Shown here: positions 1 to 6,937 of the stretch, piece by piece
Position numbering within the stretch: the first letter of the stretch is position 1
How the letters are laid out: each line of letters starts with the position of its first letter
Source of the DNA: Dehalococcoidia bacterium
Lineage (GTDB): Bacteria; Chloroflexota; Dehalococcoidia; E44-bin15
Direction: 5' to 3'
Length of the DNA stretch: 64,000 nt
NCBI GenBank assembly: GCA_041649635.1
Contig: JBAZMV010000001.1
Span: 186,001 to 250,000, forward strand
The notes under the pieces: generated by a model
Told to the model about the DNA's origin: nothing
Database searches by the model: none
Seen by the model: the letters and a program-made list of their open reading frames with translations, nothing else
Position numbers and translations under genes: made by a program

Positions 1-72
1 GACGATAATGACCCCATTAACGACCCTCGGGTCATCGATTTCTTCGCCGGCGAAGGACTGCTGGAAAATTAA
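1..72 (+). CDS. Possible 3' end of a gene cut by the window start
   Basis: Frame 1 stays open from the first base and ends at TAA 70-72, giving 23 residues with codon use like the neighbouring genes. It would be the C-terminus of a protein encoded upstream of the window, in the same direction as the following genes. No family can be recognised from so short a tail. The minus strand is also open over 1-192 and reads like protein (about 60 residues), but it has no ATG and no clear ribosome site, so the assignment of strand is uncertain. Confidence 0.35.
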   Translation, partial: DDNDPINDPRVIDFFAGEGLLEN

Positions 73-171
73 AGGCTTGATCGTCGCTATAATTCCCCCC
101 GCCTTGACACCTGATATCCCCCCATGTACGATACGCTCGGACACCGAGATACCACTTGCAAGGATGGAGCA

Positions 172-864
172 ATGGCTGAAACAGGCTTTGAATCACAGCG
201 CCGCGCGGAGTTCTATGATAAGAACGTGCGGCAGACGATACCGTACTACGAGACGATTAATCACGAGACCATCGACCTCATAAAACATCTGAAGCCGGAC
301 GTATCGTGCTGGCTGGACACCGGCTGCGGCACCGGCTTCATCGTCGAGCAGGCGCTGGCCGCTTTCCCCGCCGCGAGGTTCGTTCTGACCGATCCATCCG
401 ACGGCATGCTGGACCAGGCACGCAAACGACTGGCAAGGGCGAACTCGCGCGTGCGCTTACTCGACGCCATGAAGAGCGAGGAGCTTGTCTGGCCGGAGGG
501 CGAAGCGGCGCCGCAGGTTATCACGGCGATACTATGCCATCACTATTCATCGCGCGATGAACGGCGCAGGGCAATCGAGAAATGCTATCGAATGCTGGCG
601 GACGGCGGCGTTTTCGTCAACTTCGAGAACGTAGCCCCTTACACGCAGCACGGCGTTGAGAAAGGACTGGAGCGCTGGGGGCGATTCCAGGCGGCGCAGG
701 GGCGCTCCGCGGAGCTTGTGCAAAAACACCTGCAGCGCTACGATACCGTCTACTTCCCCATACGCATCGATGAGCACATCGCGCTGCTTCGGGATGCCGG
801 CTTTCGTGTTGTCGAACTGCTGTGGTTCTCTCACATGCAGGCCGGGTTCTACGCCGTCAAATAG
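172..864 (+). CDS. Class I SAM-dependent methyltransferase
   Basis: A 230-residue Rossmann-fold methyltransferase. Motif I is DTGCGTG near residue 45, followed by an acidic strand end (LTDPSDGM) typical of the S-adenosylmethionine pocket, and a C-terminal half with the F-x-N-F-E-N-V strand seen in small-molecule methyltransferases of the UbiE/Trans-aconitate type. The substrate cannot be read from the sequence. The start at 172 is chosen because AAGGA lies 7 bases upstream; an in-frame ATG at 124 has no such site. It is followed 44 bases later by a flavoprotein gene, so the two may be co-transcribed. Confidence 0.82.
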   Translation: MAETGFESQRRAEFYDKNVRQTIPYYETINHETIDLIKHLKPDVSCWLDTGCGTGFIVEQALAAFPAARFVLTDPSDGMLDQARKRLARANSRVRLLDAMKSEELVWPEGEAAPQVITAILCHHYSSRDERRRAIEKCYRMLADGGVFVNFENVAPYTQHGVEKGLERWGRFQAAQGRSAELVQKHLQRYDTVYFPIRIDEHIALLRDAGFRVVELLWFSHMQAGFYAVK

Positions 865-908
865 ATGCGACTCTTATCTGAGATGATTAACTTAACATAA
901 GGAATGCA

Positions 909-1472
909 ATGACAAAGATACTCGGCATTGTTGGCAGCCCGCGCAAGAAGGGCAACACGGATATTCTTGTCGACAGGATCCTCGAAGGCGCAAAGAACGC
1001 CGGAGCCGACGTCGAAAAGATTCATCTGAGAGGACTGACCATCAAGGAATGCGACGGCTGCTATATATGCTGGAAGAACAAGCCATGTCCCAAAAAAGAC
1101 GATATGAACGACATTTATCCCATGATCGACGCCGCCGATGTCATCGTTTTCGGCACGCCGGTCTACTGGTTCGGGCCCACCGCGTTGCTGAAGGCATTTA
1201 TCGACCGTCTGATATACTTCAACTGCCCCGGGAACAGGCCAAAGATCGCCGGCAAGGCCGCGGTCATCGCCAGCCCGTTCGAGGATACGGACATGGACAC
1301 GGCAGCGCCTTTGTTGGCCTTCTTTGAGAAATGCTTCGATTACCTTGAGATGAAGCCGGCGGGACGAATACTTGTGCCGGGAGTAGCGGCAAAAGGTGAC
1401 ATCTTAGCCAAGAACGACGCGCTTGAGGAGGCGTACCGTCTCGGCTCGAAACTGGCTGAAACCAGCAGGTGA
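909..1472 (+). CDS. NAD(P)H-dependent FMN reductase, iron-sulfur flavoprotein-like
   Basis: A 187-residue flavodoxin-fold protein. The N-terminus carries the FMN phosphate loop GSPRKKGNT (about residues 9-17) and the TPVYWFG loop around residue 86. Between them is the compact cysteine cluster C-X2-C-X2-C-X5-C (residues 47-59), which in iron-sulfur flavoproteins (Isf family) holds a 4Fe-4S cluster. It therefore probably transfers electrons between ferredoxin or NAD(P)H and an unknown acceptor in the cytoplasm. TAAGGA sits just ahead of the ATG. The downstream FeS protein gene begins 32 bases later, which suggests a shared redox role. Confidence 0.85.
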   Translation: MTKILGIVGSPRKKGNTDILVDRILEGAKNAGADVEKIHLRGLTIKECDGCYICWKNKPCPKKDDMNDIYPMIDAADVIVFGTPVYWFGPTALLKAFIDRLIYFNCPGNRPKIAGKAAVIASPFEDTDMDTAAPLLAFFEKCFDYLEMKPAGRILVPGVAAKGDILAKNDALEEAYRLGSKLAETSR

Positions 1473-1504
1473 AATACCACTTATTAGATGGAGGCAAGCT
1501 CGGC

Positions 1505-2668
1505 ATGGAGATGAAAACGGACAAGGACAAACTCCAGAAACTCGCAGAGTTGATGAACGAGCAGTCGGAGACGCCGTTCATGATCACCGACGACCTGCTG
1601 TACATATTCGACGCGGCGCTGGAGCCGGAAGAGGTCGACTTCCTTCTGAAGATGGGCGGGGGCAACCTTACACGCGGCGATGTCGAGAAAAGAGTCGGAT
1701 TGCCAAAGAAAGAGTTCGACCGATTGCTTGAGACTCTGCTGAACAAGGGGCACATAACCGAGATCGAGGCCGGGCCGGGAGAAGAACCGTACCTTCATGT
1801 GATGTCCATCTTCCCGGGCTGGTTCGAGCATTACCTCATGGGCGGCGCCGACACGCCCGACAGGCGGGAGTTCGCCCGCCGCGTCAGCGCGTACTTCAGC
1901 GCGGCGCAGGCCGTGCCGCCCGACGTGTTGAACATGATATTAAAGGACGTATCGCCGCACCGCTCGGTGGCCACGGTCAATCCGACATCGTCGCGCCTTA
2001 TCGAAGTTAACAAGCCCCTTCCGCCGCAGGTAAACGAAGTCTATCCGGCGCACAGCATCCTCAATATCCTGGAGCAACTTCCCGACGACGAGGTTATCTC
2101 CGTCGGCCACTGCTTCTGCAGGCAGCAGCGCAAACTTGACGGCGACCCCTGCCGCATGCACCTGCCGGATGAATCGTGCATCGCCCTGAGCCCCGGCGCG
2201 GAGCATATAATCAAGCGCGGGCTCGGGCGGCGCATCAGCAAGCAGGAAGCTATCGACCTGGTTAAGGAGGCCGAGAAAAAGGGCGCCATTCACCAGGTGG
2301 GCAGGCTGGTTCCCCTGAAGGATTTCAAGGCGAAATACGCTGTAGATATCATCTGCAACTGCTGCTGGGACTGCTGCGGGGTCATAGGCAATTACAGCCG
2401 CGGCAACACGCCGTTCATGCTCAAGTCTTTCTACATAGCGGAGATGCCGGACGAGAACGCCTGCAACGGCTGCGGCGAGTGCGAGACCTATTGCCCGGTC
2501 AGAGCCATCGCCGTCGACGGTTACGGGATAGCTCGAATCGATGATAAGCTGTGCTGCGGCTGCGGCCTGTGCGTGCGGCACTGCCCGGAACAGGCCGTAC
2601 GACTGAAACCATTCGAGCGCAATGTATTTCTGCCGGTGCTGGAGAGCGGCAAGCGGCGAATAGAATAG
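1505..2668 (+). CDS. Ferredoxin-type 4Fe-4S protein with extra cysteine motifs
   Basis: A 387-residue cytoplasmic protein. The last 70 residues hold two ferredoxin 4Fe-4S motifs (CNGCGECETYC and CCGCGLCVRHC, each followed by a P-containing turn). The middle contains further cysteine pairs (HCFC, and CNCCWDCC near residue 290) that could bind more metal. The N-terminal half looks like a winged-helix region. Similar proteins are common in anaerobic Chloroflexota and Deltaproteobacteria beside oxidoreductases, but I know no fixed function. The start at 1505 is chosen for GGAGG 10 bases upstream; a GTG at 1469 overlaps the previous stop codon and has no ribosome site. Confidence 0.8.
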   Translation: MEMKTDKDKLQKLAELMNEQSETPFMITDDLLYIFDAALEPEEVDFLLKMGGGNLTRGDVEKRVGLPKKEFDRLLETLLNKGHITEIEAGPGEEPYLHVMSIFPGWFEHYLMGGADTPDRREFARRVSAYFSAAQAVPPDVLNMILKDVSPHRSVATVNPTSSRLIEVNKPLPPQVNEVYPAHSILNILEQLPDDEVISVGHCFCRQQRKLDGDPCRMHLPDESCIALSPGAEHIIKRGLGRRISKQEAIDLVKEAEKKGAIHQVGRLVPLKDFKAKYAVDIICNCCWDCCGVIGNYSRGNTPFMLKSFYIAEMPDENACNGCGECETYCPVRAIAVDGYGIARIDDKLCCGCGLCVRHCPEQAVRLKPFERNVFLPVLESGKRRIE

Positions 2669-2765
2669 CAACTGGAAAGCGATGGAAGAGATATAAACGA
2701 TATCATACACAGGCAATAACCCAGCGACGAACTCGATAAAGCGACGAGATAAAAGGAGGAACGGA

Positions 2766-3323
2766 ATGAAAGAACTTCAGGACTACAGCGGACCATTCGT
2801 AAAGAACATCCAGTTCGAGGATATGTCAAAAGAAACGCTGGCGCGGCTGCTGCGCGTTTACTGCAAGGAGATGCTCACGCTGGACGCTTACTGGCAGCAG
2901 CAGATGCGTAAACGCGCCGGCGAGCAGGTCGAGCGGGAGTGCATGCTGGAAAACTGGACCCGCATCGGGAAACACGAGATGAAGTGGACAGCAGAGGCAC
3001 TCAATATAAAAGACAACGACATCGAGGCCTACGTTAAAATCAACCAGTTCCTGCCATCCTTCGCGCAGGGCGTTTTCGACTACGACTGGGACCTCAAGGA
3101 CAAGAACAACGCTATTCTCACCGTCAGGCATTGTCCCGCCTTCGCCGCGCTGAAGAACCGCGAGCCCGAGAAGCTGGATTGGACGTGCCGGGTCTTCGAG
3201 GATGCCGGCATGAAGGCGTACACGGAAGCGCTCAATCCAAATATCAAGTGGAGGCCGCTCAAGGTCGGATTCACCGGAGAGCCCGACGAGATCGCCTGCA
3301 AATGGGAATTCTATACGGAATAG
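2766..3323 (+). CDS. DUF6125-like / L-2-amino-thiazoline-4-carboxylate hydrolase-like protein
   Basis: A 185-residue soluble protein without signal peptide or membrane segment. It has an all-alpha N-terminal half (LLRVYCKEMLTLDAYW) and a C-terminal half with HCPAF and a conserved-looking C-K-W-E-F ending, the pattern I associate with the DUF6125/ATC-hydrolase-like proteins of anaerobes. The enzymatic activity of this group is uncertain. A very strong ribosome site (AAAAGGAGG) precedes the ATG at 2766, so the protein is probably made in quantity. It lies 97 bases after the FeS protein and is likely the last gene of the redox cluster. Confidence 0.6.
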   Translation: MKELQDYSGPFVKNIQFEDMSKETLARLLRVYCKEMLTLDAYWQQQMRKRAGEQVERECMLENWTRIGKHEMKWTAEALNIKDNDIEAYVKINQFLPSFAQGVFDYDWDLKDKNNAILTVRHCPAFAALKNREPEKLDWTCRVFEDAGMKAYTEALNPNIKWRPLKVGFTGEPDEIACKWEFYTE

Positions 3324-3497
3324 AATATACCTGCTCCATATTGTATATCGACTGCAACAAGTACGGTTATCCGTTTTTCCACGGGTCGACCGCCACGTCA
3401 TGTAACTGCAATTCTCCACGCATGCTTTAATGATTCGGTTTCGCGATAAAACTTAGCTATGGAGGCAGGCGGATTTTTCAATTATCTCCAAATAGCA

Positions 3498-3526
3498 TTG
3501 ACATATGCTTTTTTATGATTTATAAA
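3498..3526 (+). promoter_or_regulatory. Sigma-70-type promoter with long leader
   Basis: TTGACA (3498-3503), a 17-base spacer and TATAAA (3521-3526) lie in an AT-rich stretch. Transcription would begin near 3533 and give a leader of about 310 bases before the GTG of the ATP-grasp gene at 3842. The 3324-3841 gap holds no convincing gene: a 61-codon frame beginning with GTG at 3666 overlaps the start at 3842 but has no good ribosome site. Confidence 0.65.
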
Positions 3527-3841
3527 AGTAATATAAGATATATAAAAAATCTCTGGACTGAGTGCCTAACCAAGCGCAATTCATTTACAGAGCGCGACCG
3601 CGTAAAAGTCAGGAGGTTGCAGTTACAATCGGATGAAGGAGAAGTAAACTGGGGGTTCAAAGCTCGTGATTGAACGCAGTTTATCGTTCAATAAGCATCA
3701 GCGGAGTACGCCGTTCGTAAACTGGATTGGATTTCCGGTTTCAGACCTTCGTCGAAAAAACCAGGTTCCGCAGCCCCTCCTGAACACGGATGTAAGAAAC
3801 ACTAAACCGCCCCGGGCCGGATCACGTAAAGGAGTCTCGGG

Positions 3842-4855
3842 GTGCCTCTAGGAATAGACCCCCACGATCTGCCTGTTCTGCTCTTATTCAACGTCGACCG
3901 CTGCTGGAGTCCCCCGGAAAAAGAAGAGGTTGTTTCTTTATCCTCTCACCTTGATACCGCCATATCGTCGATAGGGCACCCGACAACGTCGATTCCGCTG
4001 TGCGATGATGACATCGAATCCGTGCTGAGCGCGTTCGATCCGCTATCATATATCGTATTCAACTGGTGTGAAAGCATCCCCGGCATACCGCACAGCGAGC
4101 ATCTGGTAGCGCGGGCTCTTGAGAGAATGGGTTTCGCCTTTACCGGAGCCGGCTCCGAAACGCTGTCGAAGGCGCAGAATAAAAGGCTGATGAAGCAACT
4201 CCTGGAAAGGGATGGAATACCTACACCAAAATGGCGCGTGTTCGAAAGACCCGAAGCGAACGGATGGGACCGCTTCCCGTCCATAGTTAAAGCCGTGAAT
4301 GAGCATTCCAGCGAGGGCATCACGCGCGAGTCGGTAGTGTCGAACGAGGCTGAGCTGGTCCAGCGGATATCGTTTGTGCTGCAGACCCTGAAACAGCCGG
4401 CCCTGGTGGAAGACTTCATCGACGGACGGGAGTTCCACGTATCAATTTGGGGCAACGGACACATCGATATGCTGCCTCCGGCCGAGATGGATTTCTCATC
4501 TTTCGGCGACATTCACGATCGGCTGTGCACATACGACGCGAAGTTCCTGCCCGGGTCGCCACTGTACGACGGCATCAAGACGCTGCTGCCGGCACCGCTG
4601 AGCCCGGAGGAGAGCGACAATCTGGAGAACGCCTGTAAGGCGGCTTACAAGGCGCTTGGCTGCCGCGACTATGGCCGCATCGATGCGCGCATCCGCGACG
4701 GCATCGTTTATGTCCTTGACGTGAACCCCAACGCCGATATCAGCGCCGACGCCAGCCTGGCCTGCGCCGCCGAGGTGGCAGGCTACTCCTACGGTGAAAC
4801 GGGAAGCCGTATCGTCAGGCTGGCAGCGCACCGCCACCCCGTCTGGGGCAATTAA
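3842..4855 (+). CDS. D-alanine--D-alanine ligase-like ATP-grasp protein
   Basis: A 337-residue ATP-grasp enzyme. The N-terminal domain has the NWCES turn, the central domain the nucleotide-binding strands (SIVKAVNEHSSEG, VEDFIDGREFHV), and the C-terminus the metal-binding D-V-N-P-N-A-D-I strand (about residue 300), matching D-Ala-D-Ala ligases and related carboxylate-amine ligases. It probably joins a carboxylate to an amine with ATP. The window has no other cell-wall genes, and cultured Dehalococcoidia lack peptidoglycan, so a different dipeptide or amino acid substrate is possible. The start is GTG with AAAGGAG six bases upstream. Confidence 0.78.
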   Translation: MPLGIDPHDLPVLLLFNVDRCWSPPEKEEVVSLSSHLDTAISSIGHPTTSIPLCDDDIESVLSAFDPLSYIVFNWCESIPGIPHSEHLVARALERMGFAFTGAGSETLSKAQNKRLMKQLLERDGIPTPKWRVFERPEANGWDRFPSIVKAVNEHSSEGITRESVVSNEAELVQRISFVLQTLKQPALVEDFIDGREFHVSIWGNGHIDMLPPAEMDFSSFGDIHDRLCTYDAKFLPGSPLYDGIKTLLPAPLSPEESDNLENACKAAYKALGCRDYGRIDARIRDGIVYVLDVNPNADISADASLACAAEVAGYSYGETGSRIVRLAAHRHPVWGN

Positions 4856-4900
4856 AGCTGGAAATATCCTCCATCCACGCGTCGAAACCTTCATCACCGC

Positions 4901-4930
4901 TTCACTTTGACTCCCGACATCTGCTACAAT
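4901..4930 (+). promoter_or_regulatory. Possible promoter for the MaoC gene
   Basis: TTCACT (4901-4906), an 18-base spacer and TACAAT (4925-4930) lie 176 bases ahead of the MaoC start. The -35 match is weak. Confidence 0.35.
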
Positions 4931-4966
4931 CAATGCGTCGATGCCACGCGCTCGATTTGAATCACG

Positions 4967-4993
4967 AAGGGCGAGAGAACCTCGCCCCTACGC
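4967..4993. repeat. Short palindromic repeat, GTAGGGGCGA family
   Basis: AGGGCGAG and its complement CTCGCCC flank a short loop and end in CTAC. The same palindrome recurs between many genes of this window (about 10.03, 14.26, 19.75, 21.15, 24.2, 26.46 and 32.83 kb). Confidence 0.55.
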
Positions 4994-5105
4994 GACCGAT
5001 TTGAAATGCAGGGGGTTCGGATATTCATCGCCCCGCGACATCTGAAAATCAGCGCCCTCCGGCAAAAGACCCGAGGGCTGAATCTCAATAGAAGGAGTTT
5101 TTATA

Positions 5106-5507
5106 ATGAAAAAAGAATTGAAGGTAGGAGACAAAGCCTCGCGCAGCAAGATTTTTACCGATGACGACGTTAAGAAATTCGCCGATGTATCGACCGATAA
5201 GAACCCGATACACCTCGATGCGGAATACGCCAAGAATACGATATTCAAACAGCGCATCGCGCATGGCATGCTGGTGGGTAGTCTATTCTCGGGGATCCTG
5301 GGATGCGACCTGCCCGGCGAGGGCACCATCTATCTGGGCCAGACGCTGAGTTTCAAGGCGCCGGTGCCGCTCAACGAACAGGTTACGGCAACCGTCGAGG
5401 TATTGAGCATCCGGGAGGATAAGCCCATCGCAGTCTTTAAAACTACATGCGTGGACAGCCAGGGTAAGGTGGTTATCGAAGGAGAAGCTACAGTAAGAGT
5501 TCCTTAG
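5106..5507 (+). CDS. MaoC-like (R)-specific enoyl-CoA hydratase
   Basis: A 133-residue single hot-dog-fold protein. The catalytic Asp/His pair of (R)-hydratases is visible in TDKNPIHLD (about residues 36-44), followed by AHGMLVGSLFSG, the second family signature. It is expected to hydrate a trans-2-enoyl-CoA to the (R)-3-hydroxyacyl-CoA, in fatty acid or polyester metabolism. A dimer is normal for single-domain members. GAAGGAG precedes the ATG. The gene is monocistronic, bounded by a possible promoter near 4.9 kb and the terminator at 5561-5597. Confidence 0.9.
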   Translation: MKKELKVGDKASRSKIFTDDDVKKFADVSTDKNPIHLDAEYAKNTIFKQRIAHGMLVGSLFSGILGCDLPGEGTIYLGQTLSFKAPVPLNEQVTATVEVLSIREDKPIAVFKTTCVDSQGKVVIEGEATVRVP

Positions 5508-5560
5508 AGAACATCGGTAGTCTCACTCCCGCAAATGCTTTAAACCAAATCATACAAACA

Positions 5561-5597
5561 AAAAAGCTGGAACACTTTTAGCGTGTTCCAGCTTTTT
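5561..5597. terminator. Strong bidirectional intrinsic terminator
   Basis: A perfect 15-bp hairpin: AAAAAGCTGGAACAC (5561-5575), a 7-base loop and its complement (5583-5597). A-run and T-run flank it, so it can end transcription from both the MaoC gene on the plus strand and the convergent surface-protein gene on the minus strand. Confidence 0.93.
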
Positions 5598-5616
5598 ACA
5601 TTATAACTTCTATGTT

Positions 5617-6510
5617 CTATGCTTTTGCCCGGTACACTATAGCTCCGATCAAACCGGCAAGCAGCGCGGCACCCAGAACTATAAGGATTATCAATATCCA
5701 CCGCTCCGGCAGGTTGGTTTTACCAGCGGTACCGCCGTCAGACGGGACTGTAGGAACCGCAGTCGCAGTAGCAGTAGCTGTAGCTGTGGCCGTCGGTGTA
5801 GGCGAAACAGTCTGCGTGGGAGTTGAAGTTGGAGTAGCCGTCGGCGTTGCTGTTGGCTCCGGCTCCGTAGGCGCCATTAATGCGAAGATGGAGAAGTGGG
5901 TTATCGTGAACGTGATAGTGTTATTTACGAGATCCACCGTGCCGGTTATATATGTGTAGGTACCGGTAGCCTCATTGTATATTCCGAGGACCAGATTTTC
6001 TCCCGTGGCTCCTTCAGGGAGCAATGCCGGGTCGTAATCTATTGTTATCTGTATGCCTGGATCGAAGGTAGCCCCGTCAGGATCGAAATCGAAGGCGGCC
6101 AGTATCGTTTTTCCCTCCGGTGCTTCCGGAAGAGGTATCATTTTCTCCATAGACATTCCGCTCAACATCGAGCCATTCTCGGTAAGCAGTTTGGTCCCTG
6201 CCGGTATGTAAACGCTCGCGTTTCCGTCAGAGCAAGAAACACTAACGTTATTCTGCATAACACCAGCACTGGAAATAATCCAGGATCCACTCGAACCACA
6301 CATGTCAGTTGTGAAGGGATATGTAAAGTCTTCCGGGCTATACCCTCCGCCGCCTGTACCGGGAGTATAGTAACCATAGCCGTAGCCATACTGACCGTAA
6401 ACCCCACCCATGTCCTCAATAGCGGGAACCATTAAGAGTGTTATAATAATAGCCATAAAGATAGCTGTTGAGATTACTCTCGTATTTGAACGTTTCTTTT
6501 TTTTGCTCAT
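5617..6510 (-). CDS. Cell-surface protein with Thr/Pro stalk and C-terminal membrane anchor
   Basis: A 297-residue exported protein. It starts with a lysine-rich leader and a hydrophobic helix (about residues 13-32). A Tyr/Gly-rich patch follows (YGYGYGYY), then a beta-rich domain (residues about 60-210), a Thr/Pro/Ala stalk of about 40 residues, and a final transmembrane helix (WILIILIVLGAALLAGLIG) ending in R-A-K-A. The beta domain resembles the structural domains found in ZU5/IPT-like envelope proteins, but I cannot name it. Start at 6510 is chosen because AAGGGG lies about 7 bases upstream. It is likely displayed on the cell surface. Confidence 0.8.
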   Translation of the reverse strand: MSKKKKRSNTRVISTAIFMAIIITLLMVPAIEDMGGVYGQYGYGYGYYTPGTGGGGYSPEDFTYPFTTDMCGSSGSWIISSAGVMQNNVSVSCSDGNASVYIPAGTKLLTENGSMLSGMSMEKMIPLPEAPEGKTILAAFDFDPDGATFDPGIQITIDYDPALLPEGATGENLVLGIYNEATGTYTYITGTVDLVNNTITFTITHFSIFALMAPTEPEPTATPTATPTSTPTQTVSPTPTATATATATATAVPTVPSDGGTAGKTNLPERWILIILIVLGAALLAGLIGAIVYRAKA

Positions 6511-6592
6511 TAAAATACCCCTTAGCAAAACACTGCGGAAATAGAAAATCCCTTGCTTTCAGCTTTGCATAAAGCTAATCACGGATTTTACA

Positions 6593-6621
6593 TTTATACT
6601 ACACTTAGGTATCTTTGTCAA
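6593..6621 (-). promoter_or_regulatory. Promoter of the surface-protein gene
   Basis: On the minus strand, TTGACA (6621-6616), a 17-base spacer and TATAAA (6598-6593) lie about 83 bases ahead of the ATG at 6510. This is a near-consensus sigma-70 promoter. Confidence 0.75.
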
Positions 6622-6937
6622 CACTAATACCAATGTTATATGAAAATATTACGCTTGTTCAATGAAAAATCGACATCCATAAGCAAATTTATGCCGCGTG
6701 CGTTATGCAGGCATATATCGCAATCGCAGATAACTTCTCGGCCTCGCTAAAACATCCGCGCAGGACGCTACCGCCCATTCAAAGGATAGTGTTTGTGCTA
6801 AAATTAGTGGGTTATGCTTAGCAATAATCAACCCCGTGTATCTCTCGGTCTTGGGGAAATTCTTAAGAGGATAGCGGACACCCCTATAACCTCGTCCCCG
6901 ATTATATCGGGGCACCTCTTTTCGATGTGTTGTTCCA
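6622..6937. other. Intergenic region before dinG
   Basis: No gene is supported here. It contains a perfect small hairpin CCCCGAT-TAT-ATCGGGG (6896-6912) followed by CACCTCTTTT, which could act as a weak terminator or belong to the repeat families of this genome. The dinG start is only 26 bases after it. Confidence 0.5.

Noticed and set aside
1..192. Minus-strand open frame of about 60 residues that reads like protein
   Set aside because: No ATG, no ribosome site, and the plus-strand frame over 1-72 ends naturally. Not enough sequence to decide.
3666..3851. 61-codon GTG frame in the leader of the ATP-grasp gene
   Set aside because: No ribosome site at good distance, no family pattern and it overlaps the better supported start at 3842.
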